Part shown: positions 50,126 through 59,304 of the stretch, one piece after another
Layout: every line of letters starts with the position of its first letter
Position numbering within the stretch: position 1 is the first letter of the stretch
DNA from: CBDCGJ01 sp965216645
Lineage (GTDB): Bacteria > Pseudomonadota > Alphaproteobacteria > GCA-2731375
DNA: 64,000 bases
Direction of reading: 5' to 3'
Assembly: GCA_965216645.1 (NCBI GenBank)
Contig: CBDCGJ010000070.1
Coordinates: 1 to 64,000 of the forward strand
Program-made: the position numbers and the translations under genes
The notes under the pieces: generated by a model
Database searches by the model: none
What the model saw: the letters and a program-made list of their open reading frames with translations, nothing else
Told to the model about the DNA's origin: nothing

Positions 50126-51099
50126 ACATGACGCAGCAGGACCTGGGCAGCCTCTTGCGCCTGCGCGAGGGCCTGCTCGGCCAGCGCACCGAGACGGTCA
50201 ACCGGCTGCGCGGCCTGTTGGCCGAATACGGCCATGTCTACCCCAAAGGCCGGGCCCGCTTCTGCCGCCAGCTGCCGCTTTGGCTGGCCGAGCTCGAACT
50301 CGCTCCGGCGCTCCTGCGCGGCCTGGAAATGCAGGCACTGATGCTGCTCGAGATCGAGGCTCAGATCCGCGAACTCGACGGCCTGATCAAGGCTCAGCTG
50401 AAGGCCGACGAGCGCGCCCCGTGGCTGCTTTCGATCCCCGGCATCGGCCCCTTGACCGCCGCCGCCCTCATCGCCGCCGTCGACGATCCCGGCCTCTATG
50501 CCTCGGCCCGCATGTTCGCCGCCTGGCTCGGTCTGGTGCCCAGACAGCACGGCACCGGCGGGCGCACCCGATTGTTGCGCATCACCAAACGCGGCAACGC
50601 CCTGATCCGCAAATGGCTGGTCCAGGGCGCGCACAGCCTGATCACCGTCGCCGGCCGCCAGCAACAGCCGCGCAACCGGCTCGAGGCCTTCATCATGCGC
50701 AAGCGCGCCGAAAACCTCAATCGCAACGTCCTCGCCGTCGCCGTCGCCAACCGACTGGCCCGCATCGCCTGGGCCTGCCTGAGCAAACAAACCAGCTTCA
50801 ATCCCGCCGGCTGAAGCTGACCACCGCCACGCAACCGAAACCACGAACGAAACGCAAAAGACCAGCAAAACACAGCAGAAAAGGACAAACCCCATTCACC
50901 GCGAGAAGAAGACATGGCAGGACCGAGACCCGGGTCAGGACGGAGCGTCATCGACCAAAAAAGGTCGTCGGGATGATTGTACCGACCCGGGCCGCGATCG
51001 ACCCATTCCGTCCAGGGCAACAAAACCCGCAAACAGGACGAATACATGAGCGTGGGTCAAAGCCACAGTTTCTTCTTGCAAATCCGGAAAGGTCCATAC
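49156..51099 (+). repeat. 972-bp tandem duplication inside IS copy 2
   Basis: The 972 bases from 49156 to 50127 (3' two thirds of the transposase plus the right end) are repeated directly at 50128-51099. Both units start with ATGACGC and the sequence after the second is again ATGACGC, so the duplication formed over a short identical stretch: an internal transposase site and the flank of the IS right end. The second unit keeps the inverted repeat at 51086-51097. Confidence 0.9.
50128..50814 (+). CDS. Truncated transposase fragment with a new start
   Basis: The second duplicate unit encodes the last 228 residues of the transposase from an internal Met (MTQQDLGSLLRL). The first unit's right end (GGAAAGG then TCCATAC) lies just before this ATG and looks like a ribosome site, so the fragment could be translated. 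It lacks the N-terminal Asp residues of the RuvC-like domain but keeps the Tnp_20 part. It may be inert or act as an interfering fragment; the sequence cannot say. Confidence 0.6.
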   Translation: MTQQDLGSLLRLREGLLGQRTETVNRLRGLLAEYGHVYPKGRARFCRQLPLWLAELELAPALLRGLEMQALMLLEIEAQIRELDGLIKAQLKADERAPWLLSIPGIGPLTAAALIAAVDDPGLYASARMFAAWLGLVPRQHGTGGRTRLLRITKRGNALIRKWLVQGAHSLITVAGRQQQPRNRLEAFIMRKRAENLNRNVLAVAVANRLARIAWACLSKQTSFNPAG

Positions 51100-51114
51100 A
51101 TGACGCGACCTCTC

Positions 51115-51211
51115 CGTCATCCCGGCCGCAACGTAGTGGAGAGCCGGGATCGTCGCGGGCGCAGTGTTTGGGACGATCCCGGATATCGCCTGCGGCGATT
51201 CCGGGATGACG
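51115..51211. repeat. REP-like palindrome after the IS tandem
   Basis: The left arm begins CGTCATCCCGGCCGC and the right arm ends GCGATTCCGGGATGACG, with a shared inner AGCCGGGATCGTC/GACGATCCCGGAT pair. It is closely related to the REP at 34267-34362. Together with the 30-bp minisatellite it shows that CCGGGATGAC modules are spread in this region. Confidence 0.8.
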
Positions 51212-51303
51212 AGAATGGGAACGACAGAACAGAGATGATGACCAGATTATTGTTCGTTTGGTTTTTTCAGTAGCCTGCTAAGCTTGATTATGAGGTATTT
51301 GGC

Positions 51304-52413
51304 ATGACGGATCGAGTGGATTGCATCGTTGTCGGCGCCGGCGTGGTCGGCTTGGCGATCGCCCGCGATTTGGCGATGAGCGGCCGCGAGGTCGTGGTTG
51401 TCGAACGGGCCGACGCCATCGGCACCGAAACCTCTTCCCGCAACAGCGAGGTGATCCATGCCGGCATCTATTATCCCAAGGACAGTTTGAAAGCCCGTTT
51501 CTGCGTCCAGGGCAAGCATATGCTCTACGCCTATTGTGACAGTCATCACGTCCCCTATCGGCGCTGCGGCAAGCTGATCGTCGCGGCGGACGAAGATGAA
51601 ACCGACATACTGCAGGAGATCACGGTGAAGGCCCGCAATAACGGCGTGCCGGATCTGGAACAGCTGACCGCCGATCAAGCTCAAGCACTCGAACCGGAAC
51701 TGGCCTGCGCCGGCGCCCTCTTATCGCCGTCCACGGGCATCATCGACAGCCATGCCCTGATGCTGAGCTATCAGGGGGAAGCGGAAGATCACGGCGCGAT
51801 GGTCGCCTTTCTCAGCCAGGTCGTCGGCGGCCGGATCGGCAATGACGGCTTTAATCTCCAGGTCGACATGGCCGACGGACGCTATGAATTGGCCTGCCGG
51901 GAGTTGGTCAACACCGCCGGGCTCGGCGCCGTCGAACTAGCCAATAAGCTGGAAAACGGGCCAATGGAGATGATCCCGCCGGCTTATTTGTGCAAGGGCA
52001 GCTATTATGCGTTAGTGGGGAAGCAGCCTTTCTCCCGCCTGATCTATCCGGTACCGGCCTCCGCCAGTCTAGGCGTTCATGTCACCGTCGATATGGGTGG
52101 ACAAACAAAGTTCGGCCCGGACCAGGAATGGGTCGACGAATTGGACTATGATGTCGATCCCCGCCGCGCCGACGCCTTTTACGCCGCCGTGCGCCGCTAT
52201 TGGCCGGGCCTGCAAGACGGGCAATTACACCCCGCCTATGCCGGTATGCGGCCGAAAATCAACGCCCCGGACGAGCCGGCGGCGGATTTCATGATCCAAG
52301 GCCCCTCGGACCATGGTACCCGGGGTCTTGTCCATCTCTTCGGTGTGGAATCGCCCGGCCTGACCTCTTCCCTCGCGATTGCCGAATATGTCCGGGAATT
52401 GCTCGATTCTTAA
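51304..52413 (+). CDS. FAD-dependent oxidoreductase, LhgO-like
   Basis: The 369-residue protein has the FAD fold VDCIVVGAGVVGLAIARDL (4-22), ERADAIGTETSSRNSEVIHAGIYYP and a C-terminal HLFGVESPGLTSSLAIAEYV. This is the L-2-hydroxyglutarate oxidase/dehydrogenase pattern of the DAO superfamily, in which electrons go to the quinone pool. A 198-bp gap separates it from the next gene, so they need not be one transcript. The neighbouring amino-acid dehydrogenase suggests amino-acid or 2-oxoacid metabolism. Other 2-hydroxyacid substrates are possible. Confidence 0.85.
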   Translation: MTDRVDCIVVGAGVVGLAIARDLAMSGREVVVVERADAIGTETSSRNSEVIHAGIYYPKDSLKARFCVQGKHMLYAYCDSHHVPYRRCGKLIVAADEDETDILQEITVKARNNGVPDLEQLTADQAQALEPELACAGALLSPSTGIIDSHALMLSYQGEAEDHGAMVAFLSQVVGGRIGNDGFNLQVDMADGRYELACRELVNTAGLGAVELANKLENGPMEMIPPAYLCKGSYYALVGKQPFSRLIYPVPASASLGVHVTVDMGGQTKFGPDQEWVDELDYDVDPRRADAFYAAVRRYWPGLQDGQLHPAYAGMRPKINAPDEPAADFMIQGPSDHGTRGLVHLFGVESPGLTSSLAIAEYVRELLDS

Positions 52414-52611
52414 GATTTAGGGCCGGTGGACCCTGCTGGTTGGGCGCCTAAAGTTGCGTCCAAACAAAGCTTCGAGAAATTCTTCGTTCCGCCCAACCGC
52501 ACGCTCGAAACTTCCTTGCGGGCATCTTCACAACCGCGTCAAGTAATTGAAAATTAACCATTTTGTGACAAGGTAGATGATGTAGTTCGAAGTCTCGAAG
52601 GGAGTTATCCC

Positions 52612-53685
52612 GTGTCTGTATTCAGAGCCGACGATTTTCACGATCACGAATCCATTCATTTCTTTCATGACAAAGACAGCGGTTTAAAGGCGATAATCGC
52701 CATCCATGACCGCACCATGGGCCCGGCCCTCGGCGGCACCCGGATGTGGCCCTATGCCAGCGATGAAGAGGCCTTGACCGACGTGCTGCGGCTCTCCCGC
52801 GGCATGACGTATAAAAGCGCGCTGGCGCGCCTGCCCTTCGGCGGCGGCAAGGCGGTTATCCTCGCCAACGCCAAAACCGACAAGACCCCGCAGCTTCTAT
52901 CCGCCTATGGCGATGCGGTGGACCAGTTGGGCGGTGCCTACATCACCGCGGAAGATGTCGGCGTCAGTCCGGCGGATATGGAAATCGTCGCCGGACGCAC
53001 GAAACATGTCGCCGGTATCGCGGCCGGCGGCGCCGGTGACGGCGACCCCTCTCCCGCCACGGCCTGGGGCGTTTTCCACGGCATCAAGGCCGCCGTTAAG
53101 CATCGCCTGAAGCGCGACACGCTCTCCGGATTGCGGGTCGCCGTTCAGGGACTGGGTCATGTCGGTTGGCATCTGTGCCGGCATCTGCATGACGCCGGAG
53201 CCAAGCTAATCGTCGCCGACCTGAACGCGGCGCAAACCAAGAAGGCCGCGCGGCAATTCGCCGCCACCGTGGTCGCGCCGGATGAAATCCTGTCCGTCGA
53301 GGCGGATGTCTTCGCGCCCTGCGCCTTGGGCGCCATCCTGAACGACGACACTCTGTCGGGTCTGAACGTCGGTATCGTCGCCGGTTCCGCCAACAACCAA
53401 CTGGCGGAAGAGCGCCATGGCGACGAACTGCGCCGCCGCGGCATCCTCTATGCGCCCGACTATGTCATCAACGCTGGCGGCATCATCAACATCGCCCATG
53501 AAGGTCCGGACTATGACCGGGAGGCCGCCTTCGCCCATTGTGCGCGCATTGCCGAGACCCTGGCCGACATTTTCGCCGAAGCCGATGCCCAGGACCGCTC
53601 ACCGCATCACATCGCCGACGATTTGGCGGAGCGGTTGATCGCGGAGAAAAAGCGGGCCGCGCAGCCGCTTAAACTGGCTGTCTAA
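52612..53685 (+). CDS. Leucine-dehydrogenase-like Glu/Leu/Phe/Val dehydrogenase
   Basis: The 357-residue enzyme starts at a GTG preceded by AAGGGAG. The catalytic Lys regions are in GMTYKSALARLPFGGGKAVI, with ITAEDVGVSPADM following, and the NAD fold is LRVAVQGLGHVGWHL. The length and the GGGK glycine-rich loop fit the leucine/valine/phenylalanine dehydrogenase group rather than the longer glutamate enzymes. It deaminates a branched-chain amino acid to its keto acid. Methylcrotonyl-CoA carboxylase genes 900 bp away support a leucine route. Confidence 0.88.
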   Translation: MSVFRADDFHDHESIHFFHDKDSGLKAIIAIHDRTMGPALGGTRMWPYASDEEALTDVLRLSRGMTYKSALARLPFGGGKAVILANAKTDKTPQLLSAYGDAVDQLGGAYITAEDVGVSPADMEIVAGRTKHVAGIAAGGAGDGDPSPATAWGVFHGIKAAVKHRLKRDTLSGLRVAVQGLGHVGWHLCRHLHDAGAKLIVADLNAAQTKKAARQFAATVVAPDEILSVEADVFAPCALGAILNDDTLSGLNVGIVAGSANNQLAEERHGDELRRRGILYAPDYVINAGGIINIAHEGPDYDREAAFAHCARIAETLADIFAEADAQDRSPHHIADDLAERLIAEKKRAAQPLKLAV

Positions 53686-54098
53686 GTCGCGGCCCAGACA
53701 ATAGCCGCATATCGGGCCGCCTTCCCAAGCGTCACGAGCAGCAGGAAGCGCCCGAGCGGCACCCTCAAAACACCGGCGGCGAAGGTCAGCGGATCGCCAA
53801 CGATGGGTAGCCAGGCGAGCAACAGGCTCCATTGACCCCAACGGCGGAACCGGGCCGTTGCCTTGGCCAAGGCTTCCTCCGAAAACGGAAACCAGGACCG
53901 GTCGCGGAAACCAAGCAGATACTGGCCCAATCCCCAATTGACCACCGCGCCCAACACATTGCCGACGGTCACCGCCGCCCAGGCCGGCCACGGGGCCGCC
54001 TCCCCCGACACGATCGCCGCGGCCAATCCAAGCTCCGAAAATGCGGGCAACAACGTCGCGGCGACAAAGGCGGTGAAAAACAGCCCGAGATAGATCAC
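53682..54098 (-). CDS. YqaA-like SNARE-associated (DedA-type) membrane protein
   Basis: The 138-residue protein begins at the GTG at 54098 (VIYLGLFFTAFVAATLLP), five bases after the stop of the previous gene. It has about four membrane segments, with the family motifs PAFSELG, GNVLGAVVNWGLGQY and LLAWLPIVGDPLTFAAGVLRV. DedA/VTT-type proteins act in lipid flipping or membrane homeostasis. The frame continues upstream without a better start. Its end overlaps the convergent dehydrogenase by 4 bp. Confidence 0.8.
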   Translation of the reverse strand: MIYLGLFFTAFVAATLLPAFSELGLAAAIVSGEAAPWPAWAAVTVGNVLGAVVNWGLGQYLLGFRDRSWFPFSEEALAKATARFRRWGQWSLLLAWLPIVGDPLTFAAGVLRVPLGRFLLLVTLGKAARYAAIVWAAT

Positions 54099-54102
54099 AG
54101 GC

Positions 54103-54546
54103 TCAGATAAGACCCAGACGCCGCAATTCGGCCTGCATTTCCGTCGGCATTTCGTCGATTTCGCCAGCGGTCGCACCGGGCGGCAGGTCCGGCGGCGCAT
54201 CCTCGCCCGGCAGATAGCGCCAGCCCTGAAACGGCCGGCGGGCGCGCCACTGGGTCCGCACCAGCTCGGGATGCAACACGATGGCACAGCGCCGAATGCC
54301 GTCGGCGTCATGGACTTCGTCCAGGCGCAAAATCCGCTGCCGGACCTGGACATAGCCGGAAATTACCCAGTAGAGGGAGCCGCCGTCCAGCAGCTCCACC
54401 CGTCGTCGCGGCGTCATCCGCGTAATATGCCGGCTTTCCGCCGGCTCGCCGGCCGCCTTGCGTTCGGCCCGCCGCCGCTTCTGCGATTCTGCCAGGACGT
54501 CAATTGAATCAACGCCAACACAGAGCTTTATGAGGTTTAATTTCAA
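54103..54546 (-). CDS. DUF1489 family protein
   Basis: The 147-residue protein has the DUF1489 pattern: LNLIKLCVGVDSIDVL at the N-terminus, TRMTPRRRVELLDGGSLYWVISGYVQVRQRIL in the middle and QGWRYLPGEDAPPDL. This family is nearly confined to alphaproteobacteria and has no known function. The start is a TTG at 54546 that overlaps the stop of the carboxylase gene (TTGA), so it is the third gene of that operon. Confidence 0.85.
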   Translation of the reverse strand: MKLNLIKLCVGVDSIDVLAESQKRRRAERKAAGEPAESRHITRMTPRRRVELLDGGSLYWVISGYVQVRQRILRLDEVHDADGIRRCAIVLHPELVRTQWRARRPFQGWRYLPGEDAPPDLPPGATAGEIDEMPTEMQAELRRLGLI

Positions 54547-56558
54547 CTGTCTTCGAAGGTGACCAAAACCGCGCCTTCGTCGACCTGGTCGCCGGCACCG
54601 CAGCAGATTTCCTTGATCTTGCCGGCGGCCGGAGCGGTGATGGTGTGCTCCATCTTCATGGCTTCCAATATCATCAGCGGCGCGCCCTTCTTGACCGCGT
54701 CGCCATTGTTGGCGGACACCTCGAGTATCTTGCCCGGCAGCGGGGCCGTCACGTCGCTCAACACGTCTTGATCGATGTCGCTGAGATTCATCGGATCCGA
54801 ACGCTTCAGCCGATGACTGCCGCCGTCGGCGAAGATGACGATTTGATCGCCGTCATGCACCACCGCCGCGTTCACGCGCACGCCGTCGAGATCGGCCGAC
54901 AGACTGCCGTCCTCGTCCAGCTCGCCCCGCACCGCCATTTCGCCGTTGGGTAGGCCCAGGCGGTACAAATCGTCGCCGGCGAAGTCGACGCGGATTTCGA
55001 TTTCGCTGCCTTGATCCTCCAAATGCACCAGATCGTAGCCCCGGCCATTCAAACGCCAACCATTGGTGGAAAACCAGGGAGAATACCGATCTTCGCTCGA
55101 CACTGCCTGCGATGCCGCGCTTTGCCGGCGGCGGACCAACACATCCAGCGTTGCCAAGGCCAGCACCCGGTCGCTGCTGGCGCCCGTGTCCGGCAGCAGA
55201 TCGGCGGCATGATTTTCAATAAAACCGGTTTCCAGGTCGCCGGCAACAAATGCCGGATGCCCCGCGACCGCGTTCAGGAAATCCACATTGTTCATCACCC
55301 CGGCGATTTGATAGGCCGCCAATCCCTGCCGCAGACGCCGCAAGGCCGCGTCCCGGTCGCGATCCCAGGCGATCAGCTTGGCGATCATCGGATCGTAGAA
55401 GATCGTCACCTCGTCGCCTTCGCGGACGCCGCTATCGACCCGGAGATGCGCCCCTTCCGCGGGCACCCGCAGCCGCTTCAGGACGCCGGTCGAGGGGAAG
55501 AACTTCTTGGCCGGATTTTCGGCGTAGATCCGTGCCTCCACGGCGTGGCCGGTGATCGACAACTCTTCCTGGCCCAGCGGCAGCTTTCCGCCGGCAGCCA
55601 CGCGCAACTGCCATTCCACCAGGTCCTGGCCGGTCACCATTTCGGTGACCGGATGTTCCACCTGAAGGCGGGTGTTCATCTCCATGAAATAAAAGCGATC
55701 TTGACGCAGGCCGTCACTCACATCCGCAATGAATTCGACGGTCCCGGCACCGACATAGTCGATCGCCTTGGCCGCCGCTACCGCCGCCTCGCCCATGGCG
55801 CGGCGCATCTCCGCCGACATGCCCGGCGCCGGCGCTTCCTCCAATACTTTCTGATGGCGCCGCTGTACGGAGCAGTCGCGTTCGAACAGATGTACCGCGT
55901 TGCCGTGTTTGTCGGCGAAGACCTGGACCTCGATATGACGCGGGCGCAGCAGGTATTTCTCCAGCAAGACCTTGTCGTCGCCGAAGGCATTCGCCGCTTC
56001 GCGCCGGGCGCCGGCCAATTCCTTGGCGAAAATTTCGCCATCGTCGACCCGGCGCATCCCCTTACCGCCACCGCCGGCGACCGCCTTGATCAACACGGGA
56101 TAACCGATCTTGTCCGCTTCGCTTTGCAGCAAAGCGTCGTCCTGATCGTCGCCATGATAGCCGGGCACCACCGGCACGTTGGCCGCCTCCATCCGGGCCT
56201 TGGCCGCCGCTTTTTCGCCCATCTCCTGAATTGCCGCCGCGGGCGGGCCGATGAAGACCATGTCCGCCGCCGCGCAAGCCTCCGCGAATTCGGCGTTTTC
56301 CGAGAGGAAACCATAGCCGGGATGGATTGCCTGCGCGCCGGTTTTCTTCGCGGCATCGATCACTGCCTCGATCCGCAAGTAACTTTCGGTCGCCGGGGCC
56401 GGGCCGATCAGGACCGCCTCGTCCGCTTCGGCCACATGCAGGGCGCCGCTGTCCGCTTCGGAATAGACCGCCACCGTGGCAACGCCGAGGCGACGGGCGG
56501 TGCGGATCACGCGGCAGGCGATTTCGCCGCGGTTGGCTATAAGTATCTTCTCGAACAT
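54543..56558 (-). CDS. mccA: Biotin-dependent acyl-CoA carboxylase alpha subunit (methylcrotonyl-type)
   Basis: The 671-residue subunit has a biotin carboxylase (NRGEIACRVIRTARRLG; ATP-grasp GGGGKGMRRVDDG; EMNTRLQVEHPVTEM), a BT-like linker, and a biotin carrier domain with EAMKMEH near residue 635. It carboxylates biotin for the beta subunit encoded 9 bp upstream. The pairing with a beta subunit of the methylcrotonyl type and nearby leucine dehydrogenase suggests leucine breakdown. Propionyl-CoA and geranyl-CoA carboxylases are close relatives. Confidence 0.88.
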   Translation of the reverse strand: MFEKILIANRGEIACRVIRTARRLGVATVAVYSEADSGALHVAEADEAVLIGPAPATESYLRIEAVIDAAKKTGAQAIHPGYGFLSENAEFAEACAAADMVFIGPPAAAIQEMGEKAAAKARMEAANVPVVPGYHGDDQDDALLQSEADKIGYPVLIKAVAGGGGKGMRRVDDGEIFAKELAGARREAANAFGDDKVLLEKYLLRPRHIEVQVFADKHGNAVHLFERDCSVQRRHQKVLEEAPAPGMSAEMRRAMGEAAVAAAKAIDYVGAGTVEFIADVSDGLRQDRFYFMEMNTRLQVEHPVTEMVTGQDLVEWQLRVAAGGKLPLGQEELSITGHAVEARIYAENPAKKFFPSTGVLKRLRVPAEGAHLRVDSGVREGDEVTIFYDPMIAKLIAWDRDRDAALRRLRQGLAAYQIAGVMNNVDFLNAVAGHPAFVAGDLETGFIENHAADLLPDTGASSDRVLALATLDVLVRRRQSAASQAVSSEDRYSPWFSTNGWRLNGRGYDLVHLEDQGSEIEIRVDFAGDDLYRLGLPNGEMAVRGELDEDGSLSADLDGVRVNAAVVHDGDQIVIFADGGSHRLKRSDPMNLSDIDQDVLSDVTAPLPGKILEVSANNGDAVKKGAPLMILEAMKMEHTITAPAAGKIKEICCGAGDQVDEGAVLVTFEDS

Positions 56559-56567
56559 CGCCGCCCC

Positions 56568-58175
56568 CTACATCCGGAAAATGCCGAACTTGGTCTCCTC
56601 GATCGGCGCGTTCAGCGCCGCCGAGATCCCAAGGCCGAGGACGTTGCGGGTTTCCGCCGGGTCGATAATGCCGTCGTCCCAGAGCCGGGCGGTGGCGAAA
56701 TAGGGCGAGCTCTGCGCCTCGAACTGATCGATGATCGGTTGCTTGAACGCGGCCTCTTCCGCCTCGCTCCAGTCTTCTCCGGCCCGTTCCTTGTTCGCCC
56801 GCGTCACGGTGGCGAGCACGCCCGCCGCCTGCTCCGGCCCCATCAGCGCCAACGACGCGCTGGGCCAGGTCCACAGGAAACGCGGACTATAGGCCCGCCC
56901 GCACATGCCGTAATTGCCGGCGCCGTAGGAGCCGCCGATGATCACGGTGAATTTGGGCACCCGAGTGGTGCTGACCGCGGTCACCAGCTTCGCCCCGTCC
57001 TTGGCGATGCCACCCGCCTCGTATTTTCGGCCAACCATGAAGCCGGAGATGTTCTGCAGGAAAATCAATGGGATATTCCGCTGACTGCAGAGTTCGATGA
57101 AATGCGCGCCTTTCAGCGCGCTTTCCGAAAACAGAATGCCGTTATTGGCGACGATGCCGACCGGATAACCCCAGATATGGGCAAAGCCACAGACCAATGT
57201 GGTGGCGTAGAGTTTCTTGAACTCGTCGAACTCGCTGCCGTCGACGATCCGGGCGATGACTTCGTGGACATCGTAGGGCACCCGCACGTCTTCCGGCAGA
57301 ATGCCATAGAGTTCCGCCGGATCGTAAGCGGGCGCCGCCGGCGCTTGCACCGCCAAAGGATTGGCTTTCTTGCGGTTCAGATTGCTGACGATGGTGCGAG
57401 CGATGGCCAGTGCGTGGTGATCGTTATGGGCATAGTGATCGGTGACGCCGGAGGTGCGCGAATGCAGATCGGCGCCGCCCAGTTCTTCGGGCGAAACCTC
57501 CTCCCCCGTCGCGGCCTTCACCAAAGGCGGGCCGCCGAGGAAGATGGTGCCCTGCTGGCGGACGATGATGCTTTCGTCGGACATTGCCGGGACATAGGCG
57601 CCGCCGGCGGTACAGGAACCCATAACGACGGCGATCTGTGGGATGCCGGCGGCAGACATATTCGCCTGATTGTAGAAAATCCGGCCGAAATGGTCCCGGT
57701 CGGGAAACACGTCCGGCCATTCGGGCAGGTTGGCGCCGCCGGAATCGACCAGGTAGATGCAGGGCAGATTGTTCTGGATCGCGATTTCCTGTGCCCGCGT
57801 ATGTTTCTTCACGGTAATGGCGTAATAGGTGCCGCCCTTCACGGTCGCGTCGTTGGCGACGATCAGGCATTCGCGACCCGATACCCGGCCGATGCCTGTG
57901 ATCACACCGCCGCTGGCGATATTGTCGTCATAGACTTCATGAGCCGCCAGTTGCGACAGTTCCAGAAACGGCGCGCCGCGATCCAATAGGGCCCGAATGC
58001 GATCGCGCGGCAGCAATTTACCGCGGGACAAATGCCTCGTCCGCGCCCGTTCGCCGCCGCCTTGTTTGACCAGTTCGATACGATCCTTCAAATCCGCGAG
58101 CTTCGCTGACATGGCCGACCGATTGGCCTTATATCCGTCCGAACGGGCGTTTATCTTGCTTTCGATCTTGGCCAT
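56568..58175 (-). CDS. mccB: Carboxyltransferase beta subunit (methylcrotonyl-CoA carboxylase type)
   Basis: The 535-residue protein has the carboxyltransferase signs: RGKLLPRDRIRALLDRGAPFLELSQLA, VDSGGANLPEWPDVFPDRDHFG, PQIAVVMGSCTAGGAYVPAMSD and FIELCSQRNIPLIFLQNISGFMVG. The LPEWPDVFPDRDHFG segment and the AGAYVP/GNYGM(C) layout are typical of methylcrotonyl-CoA carboxylase. It forms an operon with the biotin subunit and DUF1489. A distinction from geranyl-CoA carboxylase needs a tree. Confidence 0.9.
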   Translation of the reverse strand: MAKIESKINARSDGYKANRSAMSAKLADLKDRIELVKQGGGERARTRHLSRGKLLPRDRIRALLDRGAPFLELSQLAAHEVYDDNIASGGVITGIGRVSGRECLIVANDATVKGGTYYAITVKKHTRAQEIAIQNNLPCIYLVDSGGANLPEWPDVFPDRDHFGRIFYNQANMSAAGIPQIAVVMGSCTAGGAYVPAMSDESIIVRQQGTIFLGGPPLVKAATGEEVSPEELGGADLHSRTSGVTDHYAHNDHHALAIARTIVSNLNRKKANPLAVQAPAAPAYDPAELYGILPEDVRVPYDVHEVIARIVDGSEFDEFKKLYATTLVCGFAHIWGYPVGIVANNGILFSESALKGAHFIELCSQRNIPLIFLQNISGFMVGRKYEAGGIAKDGAKLVTAVSTTRVPKFTVIIGGSYGAGNYGMCGRAYSPRFLWTWPSASLALMGPEQAAGVLATVTRANKERAGEDWSEAEEAAFKQPIIDQFEAQSSPYFATARLWDDGIIDPAETRNVLGLGISAALNAPIEETKFGIFRM

Positions 58176-58292
58176 CGGGCAGGACCTCGGAAAATCTGGA
58201 ATATGCCGCGACTAGGGCGGAAATGACGGGACTATCGGGCCATGGCATAACCCAATTCCTGTCGGGGGAAAAGCGGTAATCGGCAGTGACGC

Positions 58293-58724
58293 TTAAAGCC
58301 CGGGCTGCAATTCCTGCAATCGGGGACGGCGGTCTTCCTCGCGCAGTTCGCCGGACAGAAAACGCCGCCAATAGTCGACGCGGTCGAGCAGGCTCTCGGG
58401 CGACCCTTCCTTGACCAGATAGTCGTCGGCGCCGGCATCCGTGCAACGCTGCAACGTATCGGCGTCGTCCAACGCGGTAAGGAACAGGATCGGCACGTCC
58501 GGATGGTGGCGATGTCTGACCTCACGGCAGAGCGACAAACCGTCCATGCGTGGCATCATCACATCGATCACCAACATGTCGTGCTCGTCCGCCGCGACCT
58601 TTTCCAGCGCCTCGATACCGTCCGTTGCGACGGTCACCAGATAGCCCTCGAGAGCGAGAACATGCGCATAGATTTTACGAAGTACGGGGTCGTCTTCCGC
58701 CAATAAGATTCGTTTCAGGGCCAT
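58293..58724 (-). CDS. Single-domain response regulator (CheY-like)
   Basis: The 143-residue protein begins MALKRILLAEDDPVLRKIY and has the receiver-domain landmarks: acidic DD pair in AEDDP, phospho-acceptor Asp in MLVIDVMMPRMDG, Thr in FLTALDD and Lys in DYLVKEGSPE. The tail (YWRRFLSGELREEDRR) is too short for a DNA-binding domain. It lies divergent from no visible kinase. It is probably part of a phosphorelay or flagellar-type system elsewhere. Confidence 0.9.
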   Translation of the reverse strand: MALKRILLAEDDPVLRKIYAHVLALEGYLVTVATDGIEALEKVAADEHDMLVIDVMMPRMDGLSLCREVRHRHHPDVPILFLTALDDADTLQRCTDAGADDYLVKEGSPESLLDRVDYWRRFLSGELREEDRRPRLQELQPGL

Positions 58725-58812
58725 GGCCTACCTGGATTGTCCGAACGTTCCGGTCTGTTTTACCCGGCGACGTTCTTATTGGCCAACTCAGCCGCGGCCA
58801 CCGCCCCCGGGT

Positions 58813-59130
58813 TTAGTCATTTGTAGCAATATCGGTGAACTGTCGCACAATCTGCCCGAGACTTGAAGACGTTTGTTCCGCTTCCGCCGATTGGCGGCCG
58901 TCCTGCTCCTGCAAGAGCAGGATGTTGTCGCCGTTCAACAGCGGACTGGGTAAGCCAAGGCTATGTGGTGTGGCTTGCGGTAAATCCGCGCTGTCTCGGG
59001 ATTTGGGCATGTTTTCCGATTGCGATTGCGAGTCGCGCCATGCCGTCGAGGCGATCGGCGTCACCGCAAAATGGGCCCGGGCGGAAGAATTGCCCAGACT
59101 TTGAACGGATGAACTCGGGATGGCAAACAT
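58813..59130 (-). CDS. Hypothetical small protein
   Basis: This 105-residue frame starts MFAIPSSSVQSLGNS and ends RQFTDIATND. It is Ser/Gln/Ala-rich, has no membrane helix or Cys and matches no family I know. The region of acidic and glutamine residues (LLLQEQDGRQSAEAEQTSSS) looks like a coiled or disordered tail. There is no convincing ribosome site, so it could be spurious. Nearby 59131-59304 shows no gene. Confidence 0.4.
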   Translation of the reverse strand: MFAIPSSSVQSLGNSSARAHFAVTPIASTAWRDSQSQSENMPKSRDSADLPQATPHSLGLPSPLLNGDNILLLQEQDGRQSAEAEQTSSSLGQIVRQFTDIATND

Positions 59131-59304
59131 GCTCGAACCACTTGCTATCTATTTCACGCCCGCCCCACATACGCGTATCTCGGGCGGCGTTTGGTTACTC
59201 AATGTTCACCATTTTACCGGTCGTTAACCGCAATTCAGCAGAAATCGTCTGTAATTTTAGATGAATTGTAGGCGAACCAGCCCCCTTCCCTTACTCTCCG
59301 GGCC

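Noticed and set aside
49308..51209. A 633-residue Arg/Pro-rich frame through the IS tandem
   Set aside because: It is a shifted frame of the transposase, and its internal repeat only reflects the 972-bp duplication.
55011..57989. A 992-residue open frame on the plus strand opposite the two carboxylase genes
   Set aside because: It mirrors the codon pattern of mccA and mccB, has no domain, and spans both genes and their gap. It is an antisense by-product of high GC.
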